A stretch of 64,000 bases of DNA from Spirosoma fluviale (GTDB lineage Bacteria; Bacteroidota; Bacteroidia; Cytophagales; Spirosomataceae), in contig CAMDJW010000010.1 in the NCBI GenBank assembly GCA_945901025.1, forward strand, positions 1 through 64,000, in the 5' to 3' direction. Below the pieces are notes generated by a model, which saw nothing but the letters and a program-made list of their open reading frames with translations, was not told where the DNA came from and searched no databases. Below, piece after piece: positions 1 to 9,613 of the stretch; position 1 is the stretch's first letter, and every line of letters begins with the position of its first letter. The position numbers and the translations under genes are program-made.

Positions 1-1544
1 ATCGTATAACGTATCTCAACGCCCTTAATCGTATGGAATAAGGTGAGTGGCGCCTTCGTGTCAAAAATGGTCGATGTATTTTTTAACTCAGGTGGATTAA
101 GCTTTATGGGGTTTTTGCCATCGTCTTTAAATCCGCCTATGATTTGGACTGTTTTAAATTTAGTTGATAAAGCTTTGAGGTCATCTGTAGTGAGTGGTGT
201 ATCCCAAAGATAAATAGCCTGAAGCTTTTTCAATCCTTGCATGGCTATTTGTAAATCTGGGTAATTTACCTGCGTTCCAGAAAGCGAGATACTTTTTAAA
301 TGGGTTAACTTGTTTAGCACCAAAAGTCCTTTGGCCGTAATGTTGCTGAAGTTCAATTCCAGTCGCTCTAAATTTTCAAATTGAGCGATGGTCAACAAAT
401 CCGAATCTTTCACAGGCATTTTGGCTACACTTAGAAAAACGATTTGTTTTTTTATCGCAACTAATTCCTCCAGCTTTTTAGAATTAAATTCATTTTTATT
501 GAAGATATGAACACGTAAAGCCGGTGAGTTTTTGGCTAGCTTGGCAATCGTTCGGTATTCGTTAGTTAATTCGTCTATAGTTTCCTGACTCGCCTCTGAA
601 AAGTCATAATTTGTCGCCTCGTCGAGAACAGAATTGAATAATGTGTTACCCATGATTCGGAGTGAATCTGCGACAGGTAATTCCAACACTTTTTTAGTAA
701 ATGTTGCGTTTCCTTTGATCCAAAGAGATAAAATCATTTTTTCCTCATCGGTCAACTGCGGTTGGCCTGAGACAGGCATGTGTTTTTTGTCTTCTAAAGG
801 AAGGTGAATTCTCTCTAATAATAGGCTTATTTCAGGTTTTCCAGTGACAAATAATTTGCCTGATTTACCCCCTTTTAAAATACCTTCAACACTGGACAAA
901 TCAAGATCCCCCTTTTTCTTTTCGGGGTTATGGCAACTCATACATTTTTTTTCAAAAATAGGCTTGACCATGTGATCAAAAACAATGGCATCTTCAAGGT
1001 AGATCTGTTTTCCTTGTTGGAAAGGCTCCAAAACAAAACCGTCTCCATGCGTAAGCTCTGATCCAAAATGACCAGTCGAGATTAATAAAATGGATATTAA
1101 GCCAATCAATAATCGGGAGTTCAACTTTTGATAAAAGGATAAATTCCTGAGCCAATAGGTGCCACTAAAGACGATAAACAAAGAAACGGCGGTCCACTTA
1201 TGCCAGAAAAGCTTATCTCCTGAATAACCAGATTCTTTCGAAAGAAATAAGCCAAAAATTGTCGTCATTCCAGTGAGAGCCGCGCCGACGATCCAAGCAT
1301 CTGAAACCCATTGCTCCGCAGTTTCTATCCATGGCGTAGGCTCTCGGTTAAATCGGAAAAACTCCCAAGCCATTAACAAAATCAATAAAACGATTGGAAA
1401 ATGTAGGATTAGTGGATGCAATCGTCCAAAGGACTGCAGCCAGGTAGGAACAACGATTTGATCCTCAAAGGCTAATAAAAACGCTAGAAATACCGCAGAT
1501 ATGAGTACAAATTGTTCAACAATACCCCTCCATTTTTTATTCAT
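1..1544 (-). CDS. DUF2231 membrane / Planctomycete-type cytochrome c / leucine-rich protein (partial)
   Basis: The gene starts at ATG 1544 and is open to the left edge, so its C-terminus is missing (about 514 residues seen). The N-terminus has four or so hydrophobic segments containing the GRLHPLILHFPIVLL stretch typical of DUF2231 membrane domains. A heme-binding CMSCH motif follows (C201, C204, H205) in a PSCyt1-like domain (KKKGDLDLSSVEGILKGGKSG, then MPVSGQPQLTDEEKMILSLWI). Residues about 330-440 look like leucine-rich repeats (LERLELNFSNITAKGL, LKSISLSGTQV, LQAIYLWDTPLTTDDL). The last visible residues (KGVEIRYT) resemble the start of a chitobiase C-terminal/Fn3-associated domain. It begins 7 bp after the DUF1501 stop, so it is the last visible gene of the SusCD-cytochrome operon. 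The likely role is an inner-membrane, periplasm-facing electron-transfer or anchoring protein; the substrate is unknown. Confidence -1.
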   Translation of the reverse strand, partial: MNKKWRGIVEQFVLISAVFLAFLLAFEDQIVVPTWLQSFGRLHPLILHFPIVLLILLMAWEFFRFNREPTPWIETAEQWVSDAWIVGAALTGMTTIFGLFLSKESGYSGDKLFWHKWTAVSLFIVFSGTYWLRNLSFYQKLNSRLLIGLISILLISTGHFGSELTHGDGFVLEPFQQGKQIYLEDAIVFDHMVKPIFEKKCMSCHNPEKKKGDLDLSSVEGILKGGKSGKLFVTGKPEISLLLERIHLPLEDKKHMPVSGQPQLTDEEKMILSLWIKGNATFTKKVLELPVADSLRIMGNTLFNSVLDEATNYDFSEASQETIDELTNEYRTIAKLAKNSPALRVHIFNKNEFNSKKLEELVAIKKQIVFLSVAKMPVKDSDLLTIAQFENLERLELNFSNITAKGLLVLNKLTHLKSISLSGTQVNYPDLQIAMQGLKKLQAIYLWDTPLTTDDLKALSTKFKTVQIIGGFKDDGKNPIKLNPPELKNTSTIFDTKAPLTLFHTIKGVEIRYT

Positions 1545-1551
1545 ACTCAAC

Positions 1552-3006
1552 CTAGCTTAAGATATCTCGAACCACTTTCCCTGAAATATCCGTTAATCGA
1601 TATCGCCTTCCCAAATGCTTGAAGATTAATTTTTCATGATTTAAACCTAAGGTGTGCAAGACCGTTGCTTGGAAATCATGGACATGAACAGGGTTTTTAA
1701 TGATATTATATCCTAATTCATCGGTTTCACCATAGACCATACCCGGTTTGATTCCACCACCCGCCATCCAAATACTGAAACATCTTGGATGATGATCGCG
1801 GCCATAATTTTCTGGGGTCAATTTCCCCTGGCTATAACTTGTACGGCCAAATTCCCCACCCCAAATCACCAACGTTTCATCTAATAAACCTCTTTGTTTT
1901 AAATCGGTGACTAAAGCAGCAGATGCTTGGTCAACATCTTTGGCTTGGCTCTTAATTTCAAAAGGAAGGTTTCCATGTTGGTCCCAACCCTGATGATATA
2001 ATTGAACAAATCGAACACCATTTTCGGATAATTTACGGGCCAATAAGCAATTGGCCGCAAAGGTGCCCGGAACCAAACAATCGGGTCCATAAAGTTTAAC
2101 GATATCATCAGATTCTTTCGACAAATCCATCACTTCAGGAACTGCCGTTTGCATCCGGTAGGCCATTTCATATTGTTTTACTTTGGCTGTAATTTCTGGA
2201 TCCCCAAATTCCTCGTAGGACATTTGGTTTAATTGGGCCAGTTGGTCCAACATTTCTCTACGTTCTCCCCTGGCCATTCCCGCAGGATCTTTGATGTATA
2301 AAACGGGATCTTCTCCTTTAGAAAATTGGACGCCTTGGTGGATTGAATCTAAAAATCCGTTCGACCAAAGTTTGGAATACACTCCTTGCCCATTCCCAAT
2401 TCCCCTCGATAATAAAACCGTGAAATCTGGTAAATTTTTGTTTTCGTTTCCTAATCCATAACTCAACCAAGCACCCATGCTAGGTCGGTTTCCTTGTTGG
2501 GACCCCGTCTGTAAAAAAGTCAGGGCCGGATCATGGTTGATGGCTTCAGTGTACATCGACCTTACCACGCATATATCATCCACAATTTTGGAAGTATAGG
2601 GCATGATATCACTGATCCAAGTCCCAGATTTACCATATTGCTTGAAATTTGCAAAAGAGGCGGCTAATGGAAATGTAGCTTGATTCGCTGTCATTCCCGT
2701 CAAACGCTGCTCTCCACGCACGGATGGAGGTAAATCCATTCCATACATTTCACATAATTTGGGCTTGTAATCAAAGGTCTCTAACTGTGAGGGTGCTCCA
2801 TTTTGAAACAAATAAATAACGCGCTTTGCCTTAGGAGCAAAATGAGGAATGCCCGGCGTAAAGCCAGACTCTTCGCGATCTCCTCCATTGAGTAAACCGG
2901 GAATCATCAAGGAACCCAAGGCCACACTTCCCAAGCCTAAACTCATCGTGGAAAGGAATCGTCGCCGATTAAAATTCAAACCATGTTCTAATATTTCCTT
3001 CTCCAT
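1552..3006 (-). CDS. DUF1501 family protein (sulfatase/alkaline phosphatase fold), Tat-exported
   Basis: This 484-residue protein has an N-terminal twin-arginine type signal (NRRRFLS, residues 13-19, then a hydrophobic stretch). The body carries DUF1501 hallmarks: FQNGAPSQLETFDYKP near the N-terminus, GWDQHGN and GGEFGRTSYSQG in the C-terminal third, and a DHHPRCFSIWMAGGGIKPG segment. DUF1501 proteins belong to the alkaline phosphatase/sulfatase-like superfamily, and in Planctomycetes they are typically encoded next to DUF1549/DUF1553 cytochrome proteins, exactly as here. The gene begins 3 bp after the upstream cytochrome gene. A periplasmic hydrolase or partner of that cytochrome is an inference; no activity can be assigned. 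It is a distant paralogue of the DUF1501 gene at 5346-6776. Confidence -1.
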   Translation of the reverse strand: MEKEILEHGLNFNRRRFLSTMSLGLGSVALGSLMIPGLLNGGDREESGFTPGIPHFAPKAKRVIYLFQNGAPSQLETFDYKPKLCEMYGMDLPPSVRGEQRLTGMTANQATFPLAASFANFKQYGKSGTWISDIMPYTSKIVDDICVVRSMYTEAINHDPALTFLQTGSQQGNRPSMGAWLSYGLGNENKNLPDFTVLLSRGIGNGQGVYSKLWSNGFLDSIHQGVQFSKGEDPVLYIKDPAGMARGERREMLDQLAQLNQMSYEEFGDPEITAKVKQYEMAYRMQTAVPEVMDLSKESDDIVKLYGPDCLVPGTFAANCLLARKLSENGVRFVQLYHQGWDQHGNLPFEIKSQAKDVDQASAALVTDLKQRGLLDETLVIWGGEFGRTSYSQGKLTPENYGRDHHPRCFSIWMAGGGIKPGMVYGETDELGYNIIKNPVHVHDFQATVLHTLGLNHEKLIFKHLGRRYRLTDISGKVVRDILS

Positions 3007-3009
3007 AGC

Positions 3010-5346
3010 TTAAGATTTAGTAATGGTTTCCTCTAAATTATAAATGGTATTAACGACCCGCATCATGGCAGCTAAAAGTTTTTTGTCTACGTTGGCCGCG
3101 ATCGGATATTCGCCCACGGCTAAAATTTTCACAGCTTGTCCTGGAGTAATTTTAGCTCTTTGACTTAGAAAGTAGGTATTTAACACACCTAATTCTTTTT
3201 CAGACGGGTTGCGGCAAACAATCATTCGGAAAGCCTTTTTGATTTTATCCGAAAGGTTACTTTTTTCCGTTAATAATTTGGCAGCTAAAACTCGGGATGC
3301 CTCCAAAACCGTTGGGTCATTCAGCATCATCAGCGCCTGCAATGGGGTATTCGTTTTCAGCCTTTTCACTTCACATAAATCTCGATTGCTGGCATCAAAA
3401 ATACTCATCGTCGGCGGTGGAACGGTTCGCTTGATTAACGTATATATACCTCGTCGGTATAAACTTTCCCCATGATCTTGCACATAAATCGATAATAATC
3501 CCCGACCTGAAGTGGCGCCTTCCCACAATCCGGGTGGCTGATAAGGTTTAACGCTAGGCCCTCCGATTTTAGGAACCAAAAGTCCACTGCTTGCAAGGAC
3601 GATATCTCTGATATTTTCAGCGTTTACATGGTAACGAGATGATCTGGATAAATAGATATTTTCGGGATCTTTGGCTAATTTTTCGGGGGTGGTAATGGCT
3701 GATTGCCGATAAGTTGCAGAAGCAACCATTTGCTTCACTAGGCGCTTGACATTCCAACCATGTTCCATAAAATCAACGGCTAGCCAATCCAATAATTTAG
3801 GATTGGTAGGCAATTCACCTTGCATACCAAAGTCGCCAGTTGTTTTAACAATGCCTTTCCCAAAAAACTCTTGCCAAATCTGATTGACAAAGACTCTGGC
3901 CGTCAACGGATTTTTTCTGTCAAACAGCCACTTCGATAATCCTAATCTATTTTGTGGATAATTTTTATTGAACGGCAAAATGGAATTAGGAGTACCTGGA
4001 CTCACTTCATCACCAGGCGCATCATAGGCACCCCGTTTTAAAATGAATGTTTTTCTTGCCGTATCCATATCGGTCATGACAGAAACAATCAGGCGATTCG
4101 TATCTTGTTTATTTATGAACTTCAAGATTTTTTTAACATCATCATTGCTGATTTCCATTAAAGGTTTTTTCGCATAGGTCTCTGGACCACCGATCACGGA
4201 TTCGATACCGACCTCTTTAATGTTATTAAAAAATGCAAACATTTTATAGTAATCTTTCTGCGAGAATGGATCGTATTTATGGTCGTGGCAATGCGCACAT
4301 TCTAGAGTCATGCCCAAAAATGCTTTGCCAAATAAATCATTTCGATCCGTTACGTAGCTTAAGCGATATTCTTCCTGAATGACTCCTCCCTCTTCTGTGA
4401 TTTTATGGTTTCGGTTGAAACCTGTGGCGAGCAATAACTCTTTCGTTTGATTAGGTCTAGCTGGGTTGATCAAAAAGTCGCCGGCTAGTTGCCAAGTAAC
4501 AAACTGGTCATACGGCATATTTTTATTTAAGGCATAAATGACCCAGTCTCTCCAAGGCCATTGCGTGCGATATCCATCATCTTGGTAGCCGTGGGAATCA
4601 GCATAACGAGCTAAATCAAGCCAATAAATAGCCATTTTTTCTCCGTACGCTGGATTTTTCAAAAGCTCGTCGACCATCTTCTCATAGGCATTCGAACTTT
4701 TATCGGCCATGAAACGGTCCATCATGGAAAGGGTAGGAGGCAAGCCGGTTAAGTCGATGCTTAATCGCTTTAATAAGCGCTCTTTATCCGCTTCCTCGTT
4801 CGGCTTTAAGCCCTTTTGTTCTTGTTTTTCTGCGATGAAATAATCGATTTCATTTCTTGCCCAAGACTCATTGTCAATTTCCGGTAATACAGGTTTTTTA
4901 GGAGCGACAAAGGACCAGTGCTTCTCATATTTTGCTCCTTGTTTAATCCATTTTTTGATAACAGAAATCTCATACCCATTTAATTTCAGGTTGGACGTCG
5001 CGGGCGGCATTAACTTAGTTGAGTCCTTGGTGGTCATTCGTAGGAATGCCTCGGATTCGTTGGGTTCTCCTGCCACCCAAGCATGTGCTCCTGGATGTTC
5101 TTTTAATGCTTGGAATGCTAATGCTGGATCATCTAGACGTAAACCTGCTTGGCGTTTTTTGGCATCCGGCCCATGACAGGCAAAGCATTTGTCGGATAAA
5201 ATGGGACGCACATCAAAATTATAGCTAATCTCATTCGGCATTTCTTCCTCAGATTCCTGCACGCCTGAATTTCGATTGCATGCATTAAATGTCCAAACAA
5301 TGGAGATTAAAACAACTGAAAATAAGAGTAATTTTTTATGTTTCAT
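3010..5346 (-). CDS. Planctomycete-type cytochrome c, DUF1549/DUF1553 lipoprotein (PSD1-like)
   Basis: This 778-residue protein has a lipoprotein-type signal with the acceptor cysteine at C23 (TFNAC). A PSCyt1 heme domain follows, with CFACH at residues 54-58 and the MPPATSNLKLNGYEISVIKKWIKQGAKYEKHWSF segment. A DUF1549 domain comes next (LSIDLTGLPPT, YWLDLARYADSHGYQDDGYR), including a second CxxCH (ECAHCHDHKYDP). The C-terminal DUF1553 domain contains NPLTARVFVNQIWQEFFG, TTGDFGMQGELPTNPKLLDW and RDLCEVKRLKTNTPLQAL. Family members of this type are often about 1000 residues; this one lacks the usual inserted carbohydrate-binding/LamG-like region. Its ATG overlaps the stop of the upstream DUF1501 gene by one base (TAATG), indicating translational coupling. 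It probably carries covalently bound heme in the periplasm; its function is unknown. Confidence -1.
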   Translation of the reverse strand: MKHKKLLLFSVVLISIVWTFNACNRNSGVQESEEEMPNEISYNFDVRPILSDKCFACHGPDAKKRQAGLRLDDPALAFQALKEHPGAHAWVAGEPNESEAFLRMTTKDSTKLMPPATSNLKLNGYEISVIKKWIKQGAKYEKHWSFVAPKKPVLPEIDNESWARNEIDYFIAEKQEQKGLKPNEEADKERLLKRLSIDLTGLPPTLSMMDRFMADKSSNAYEKMVDELLKNPAYGEKMAIYWLDLARYADSHGYQDDGYRTQWPWRDWVIYALNKNMPYDQFVTWQLAGDFLINPARPNQTKELLLATGFNRNHKITEEGGVIQEEYRLSYVTDRNDLFGKAFLGMTLECAHCHDHKYDPFSQKDYYKMFAFFNNIKEVGIESVIGGPETYAKKPLMEISNDDVKKILKFINKQDTNRLIVSVMTDMDTARKTFILKRGAYDAPGDEVSPGTPNSILPFNKNYPQNRLGLSKWLFDRKNPLTARVFVNQIWQEFFGKGIVKTTGDFGMQGELPTNPKLLDWLAVDFMEHGWNVKRLVKQMVASATYRQSAITTPEKLAKDPENIYLSRSSRYHVNAENIRDIVLASSGLLVPKIGGPSVKPYQPPGLWEGATSGRGLLSIYVQDHGESLYRRGIYTLIKRTVPPPTMSIFDASNRDLCEVKRLKTNTPLQALMMLNDPTVLEASRVLAAKLLTEKSNLSDKIKKAFRMIVCRNPSEKELGVLNTYFLSQRAKITPGQAVKILAVGEYPIAANVDKKLLAAMMRVVNTIYNLEETITKS

Positions 5347-6776
5347 TAGGCCAAAAGATCTTGTACGACTTTTCCTTTTCCATCCGGTGTGGTATAGAAT
5401 GGTCGTTTTTCAATTTCATATTGAGTATCCGGTTTGATGCCTAGGGCATGGTAAATAGTTTGATGGATGCCGTCAATTTTGACTGGATTTGTAATGGTTT
5501 TACATGGGCGCTCATCCGCTGTTTTGCCATACACATGACCTTTCTTGATGCCACCCCCCCACATTAAAATCGAACATCCATCCGTAAAGTGACGATGCAT
5601 TCCGTAAAACTTAATGTCATTTAGGATTTCAGGTTGTTTTACTTGTTCCTGAACTTTAAGGTCTGGTCGGCCTTCCACCATCATGTCCCGACTAAATTCA
5701 CTGGCTAAAATAACAAGGGTACGATCCAAGTGGCCCGTTTTATCTAAGTCTTTGATCAATTGGGCAATGGGTCCATCAATCATCCGCTTCATTCCTTCTA
5801 ATCTAGTGTGGCCATTTTCATGGGTATCCCAACCAAAAAACGGTTCGTATTCAGTCGTAACACTAATGAATCTGGCTCCTTTTTCAGTCAATCTACGCGC
5901 TAATAAACAACCCAAACCAAAACGACCTGTGTTATAAACATCATAAATTTCTTTTGGCTCAGTACTCAAATTGAAGGCCTTTGACTCAGGCGAATTCAAT
6001 AAAATATAGGCCTGTTCCATGGAGCGACGTAAGGATTCTTTTTGGTAATCACTTCCAAATTCTCCATGCGCACTTTGCGAGATTAAATTATTGTATAATT
6101 GATTTCGACTTTCAAATCGCTTCATGTTCATTCCCACGGGTGGACGCACACTTTCTAAACCTTGGCTCGGATCTGGAATCAAAAATGGTCCGTGCTCATT
6201 GCCTAAAAATCCTGCTGTATGAAAAGCTTTTAATTCCTCTGCTTCGCCCACGGTAAAGCGTTGACCTATGTCGATAAAGGAAGGTATTACGGGATTTTTA
6301 GGTCCCAATTCTTTTGAAATCCAAGCCCCTATATGAGGCGCTGCTACGGATTGAGGGGGTTCGTAACTGGTATGCCAGTGGTATTGATGACGTGAGTGAA
6401 GGATGTGACCTAAATCGGCAGCCACATAAGACCGTATCACCGTTCCTTTATCCATCACACTTCCTACCGACTGAAGACCCTCTGAAAAGTTAACCCCATC
6501 GATGGCTGTTGGCATAGATTTGAACGTACTTAACACCCGATTGCCCTCCATTCCTTTTTCATAAGGAGTATATCTTTTGGGGTCAAAGGTCTCTGTATGT
6601 GCCATGCCACCTGCCATCCACAGCAAAATAACGGTATCCGCTGTGGCCGCTTTTTTGGCTAATGGGCTCGTTGGGTCCGCCATTAAACTCGCAATAGGAG
6701 AGCTCATACCCAAAGCCGCGATGGTAGCAGCGCTGGTATTTTGTAAAAACTCTCTTCTATTCCATTGGTTTTTCAT
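5346..6776 (-). CDS. DUF1501 family protein (second copy), exported
   Basis: I start this 476-residue protein at ATG 6776 (MKNQWNRREFLQ), because a longer in-frame start at 6830 would overlap the upstream gene and place extra residues before the twin-arginine type signal NRREFLQNTSAATIAALGM. The body matches DUF1501: ILLWMAGGMAHTETFDPK at the N-terminus, FFGWDTHENGH and LVILASEFSRDM in the C-terminal third, and MHRHFTDGCSILMWGGGIKKG. The EFSRDM version departs from the EFGRT form seen in the neighbouring copy, so the two copies may differ in substrate or partner. It sits between two DUF1549/DUF1553 genes and alternates with them in the operon. A sulfatase-fold periplasmic protein is well supported; the reaction is not. 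Confidence -1.
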   Translation of the reverse strand: MKNQWNRREFLQNTSAATIAALGMSSPIASLMADPTSPLAKKAATADTVILLWMAGGMAHTETFDPKRYTPYEKGMEGNRVLSTFKSMPTAIDGVNFSEGLQSVGSVMDKGTVIRSYVAADLGHILHSRHQYHWHTSYEPPQSVAAPHIGAWISKELGPKNPVIPSFIDIGQRFTVGEAEELKAFHTAGFLGNEHGPFLIPDPSQGLESVRPPVGMNMKRFESRNQLYNNLISQSAHGEFGSDYQKESLRRSMEQAYILLNSPESKAFNLSTEPKEIYDVYNTGRFGLGCLLARRLTEKGARFISVTTEYEPFFGWDTHENGHTRLEGMKRMIDGPIAQLIKDLDKTGHLDRTLVILASEFSRDMMVEGRPDLKVQEQVKQPEILNDIKFYGMHRHFTDGCSILMWGGGIKKGHVYGKTADERPCKTITNPVKIDGIHQTIYHALGIKPDTQYEIEKRPFYTTPDGKGKVVQDLLA

Positions 6777-6787
6777 CGCAATAAAAA

Positions 6788-9586
6788 TTAAATAATTAAT
6801 TGAAATTCTGGGAGTAAAGTAACTGCCCAAACTAAATCCTGTATACCCTCCACACTTGGCTTTTTCCCGATATATTTCACCGCTAAGGTCATTTCTTTAA
6901 GACTAGGCTCTCTTCCTAAAGCCTTCAAATATAAGGCTTTAACTAGAGATTCTCCAGTCTGGTATTTTTGCGCCCAAATCTCAGCTCCTTTTCGAAGGGA
7001 TACATTGAATTTACTTCCATTGGTCAGCTCCAAGGCCTGAAGTAAATTGGCCTGCGAAATACGGCTAGTGGACACATTTTCTCTGTTGGGTCTTCCTAAG
7101 GCAGTTAAAAAAGGATCGTTTTTGACTAAGGACGCTCGGGCAAATGGAATATCATTTTTAATGTCAGCAGGCAACATTTTCTTCGCTAATGCCGAATCCG
7201 TATACAGTGGAAAAAAGGATTGACTTACTGCGTCTGCAAATTGTTCCGCTGTAATTCTACGTTTCATGATGCCTTTGAATACAAAGTTGGACGCGGTCAG
7301 CATTTGTGATTCTTTAAGACCCATGGCCGGAGTTTGATAGGTTTTAGAGATCAAAATTTGTCTCATTAATCGCTTCATGTCATAGCCATTGGCCGTAAAA
7401 TCAGAGGCTAGCCAATCTAATAAATCTTGGCTCCAAGGTTCGTTGTCCATCATGTCAACGGGCTCCACAATTCCTCTTCCCATTAATTGGGCCCACACGC
7501 GGTTAACCAACGTTCTGTATAAGCGTCCATTTTTCTTTTGAACTAAAATATCGGCTAAAGACACTAAGCGCTCAGCGGTAATATTGGTCTCTTTAATTTT
7601 ACCTAGAGAATTATATAACACCCCATAACCCGCCATACGACCCGTTGGCAAATCGCAGCGGTGAATTTCTAAGGTTTTGCTTGAAAAGACGTTGGCAAAA
7701 GCATAAGCGTCGTCCAACTTCCAATCGCTGATAAAACTATCGTGGCAAGAGGTACATTTTAGGTTTAATCCAAGGAGTACTTGGGATACGTTTTGTGCCG
7801 CTTGCATTTCCGTACTTTGACTCGAATTTATGGTTCCTCGCCATTGGATTCCTCGTATAAAACCTTCCGATTCTTTGGTTGGACTTATTAATTCTTTAAC
7901 AAAAGTATCATAAGGTTTATTGTTTTTTAATGAACCATAAAGCCATTTGGTTATTCCAAATCGGCCATTCGTAATGTAACCCGTTCCTGAATAATCATTG
8001 CGAAGGGCATCATTCCAGAAGGTCAACCAATGTTGGGCATATCCTTCATTGTTGGCTAAAAGCTTGTCAACTAATATTTCTCTTTTATTCGATCGGGGAT
8101 CAGCGACAAAAGCGCTGATCGTTTCTGGGCTAGGGATTAAACCGGTAACATCTAAATAAACCCGACGAATATACGTTTTGTCATCTACGGATTTTTGCCA
8201 AGAAATTTTATTTTTCTTGAAATATTCATTGACAAATAAATCAATTGGTTGATTTAATCCTGCAGTAGCTTTTGGTAAAGCGGGCATTCTAGGCTCCAAT
8301 GCAGCCACTCGATACAAACTTTTTTCTGGACCTGAAGGCCAAGGTGCACCTTGTTGGATCCAGTATTCCAACATAGCAATATCCTCTTTACTTAAACGTT
8401 TGCCTTTGGTAGGCATCGCATCATCATGGCCAAAAGGAAGTTTGACGCGGCGGATCATATCACTTTTTTCAGAATTCCCAGCAACTAAAATCGGTCCATT
8501 TTCCCCACCTTTAAAAATAAATTCTTTCTTGTCTAAGCGCAATCCCCCTTTGGTTTTGGTGGCATTATGGCAAGCATAACAGTTATGAGCCAATATCGTC
8601 CTTACGTTGATATTTAATTCTTGTAATTGGTTCGCGTTTAAAATCTCTGGCGCCTTAACTGGCATTTCAGATGTATTCATGATTCGATCTTCTGAAGAAG
8701 CTGATTTTTTAACCACACTACTATTTTCTTCAATCTCCTCTTCTTGATCGATAGCGGCTGTTGGCGGTGCGGATTTCAAAGCTACACCAGGCCAAGGAGC
8801 CCCTTGTTTTACCCACAATTCTAATATTTCAATTTCTTTTTTGCTTAACCTTTTACCTTTAGTAGGCATGGCGTCATCATCACTTGCAGGAAGTTTAATC
8901 CGACGAATCATTTCACTTTTTTCGGGATGGCCAACGACCAAGGCAGGACCTTCTTTACCCCCTTTTAAAATATATTCTAACGCATCTAAGCGTAATTTCC
9001 CTTTTGATTTTTTGATACTATGGCAATCGTAGCAGTGATTTGCTAAGATATTTCTAGCTTCAATACCTAAATCTTGTTTTTGATTAAGGTCAATTTTACC
9101 TTGTAATTTCTCCACGTTGAGTGAAGGATTTAAAGCAATTTTTTGCGTTTTTTCTTCTTTGGTTAGATCTAAATAATCTTCTCCGTGGGTTAACATGGCG
9201 CCATAATGCCCAGCAAAACTGACACCCAAAACTGTTAAAAATAAGAGTAATCGGTAGCTTTTTGATTCTTTAGAGATGAATGCATAAAGCGTTAATCCAG
9301 ATAAAATAGCGGTTACAATGCCAGACCATTGGTGAATAGTGATGGTATTTCCTGTGTAATCGTCTTGATTGATTAAAATAAAACCTAGGCCAACGGCCAG
9401 AGCTGCGGTGATGGTACCCACCCATAATATAATGCCAATGGCAGATTGAAACTGATCCGTTTTTTTTCTCCAGGCAATGCATTCAAGCAATAGACCTACC
9501 CAAAGCAAACTAATGGGAAAATGAACGACCAAAGGATGTAGTCGGCCTGAAATTTGCCAAAGTTCGTTAAGTAAATTATTTTGCAC
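6788..9586 (-). CDS. DUF2231 membrane protein fused to two PSCyt1 heme domains and DUF1549/DUF1553
   Basis: This 932-residue protein starts at GTG 9586 (no in-frame ATG is nearby) and opens directly into a DUF2231-like membrane domain (GRLHPLVVHFPISLLWVG, four hydrophobic segments to about residue 130). Two PSCyt1 domains follow in tandem: CYDCH at 185-189 and CYACH at 336-340. Each is followed by the same pattern (RLD..E.I.KGG..GP.LV.G..EKS.MIRR.KLP...DDAMPTKGKRLSK). A charged linker rich in Glu and Ser separates them. The rest is DUF1549 (VYLDVTGLIPSPETI, and a third CxxCH in LKCTSCHDSFISDW) and DUF1553 (YRTLVNRVWAQLMGRG, RRITAEQFADAV). It is predicted to be membrane-anchored with heme domains in the periplasm. 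It lies downstream of SusD past a terminator-like hairpin, so its expression may be lower than that of SusCD. Confidence -1.
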   Translation of the reverse strand: MQNNLLNELWQISGRLHPLVVHFPISLLWVGLLLECIAWRKKTDQFQSAIGIILWVGTITAALAVGLGFILINQDDYTGNTITIHQWSGIVTAILSGLTLYAFISKESKSYRLLLFLTVLGVSFAGHYGAMLTHGEDYLDLTKEEKTQKIALNPSLNVEKLQGKIDLNQKQDLGIEARNILANHCYDCHSIKKSKGKLRLDALEYILKGGKEGPALVVGHPEKSEMIRRIKLPASDDDAMPTKGKRLSKKEIEILELWVKQGAPWPGVALKSAPPTAAIDQEEEIEENSSVVKKSASSEDRIMNTSEMPVKAPEILNANQLQELNINVRTILAHNCYACHNATKTKGGLRLDKKEFIFKGGENGPILVAGNSEKSDMIRRVKLPFGHDDAMPTKGKRLSKEDIAMLEYWIQQGAPWPSGPEKSLYRVAALEPRMPALPKATAGLNQPIDLFVNEYFKKNKISWQKSVDDKTYIRRVYLDVTGLIPSPETISAFVADPRSNKREILVDKLLANNEGYAQHWLTFWNDALRNDYSGTGYITNGRFGITKWLYGSLKNNKPYDTFVKELISPTKESEGFIRGIQWRGTINSSQSTEMQAAQNVSQVLLGLNLKCTSCHDSFISDWKLDDAYAFANVFSSKTLEIHRCDLPTGRMAGYGVLYNSLGKIKETNITAERLVSLADILVQKKNGRLYRTLVNRVWAQLMGRGIVEPVDMMDNEPWSQDLLDWLASDFTANGYDMKRLMRQILISKTYQTPAMGLKESQMLTASNFVFKGIMKRRITAEQFADAVSQSFFPLYTDSALAKKMLPADIKNDIPFARASLVKNDPFLTALGRPNRENVSTSRISQANLLQALELTNGSKFNVSLRKGAEIWAQKYQTGESLVKALYLKALGREPSLKEMTLAVKYIGKKPSVEGIQDLVWAVTLLPEFQLII

Positions 9587-9613
9587 TACTACGTAATTGT
9601 TTAGTTAGGCTTT

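Noticed and set aside
6777-6830. Longer start of the second DUF1501 gene
   Set aside because: It overlaps the end of the upstream gene and puts 18 residues before the twin-arginine signal.
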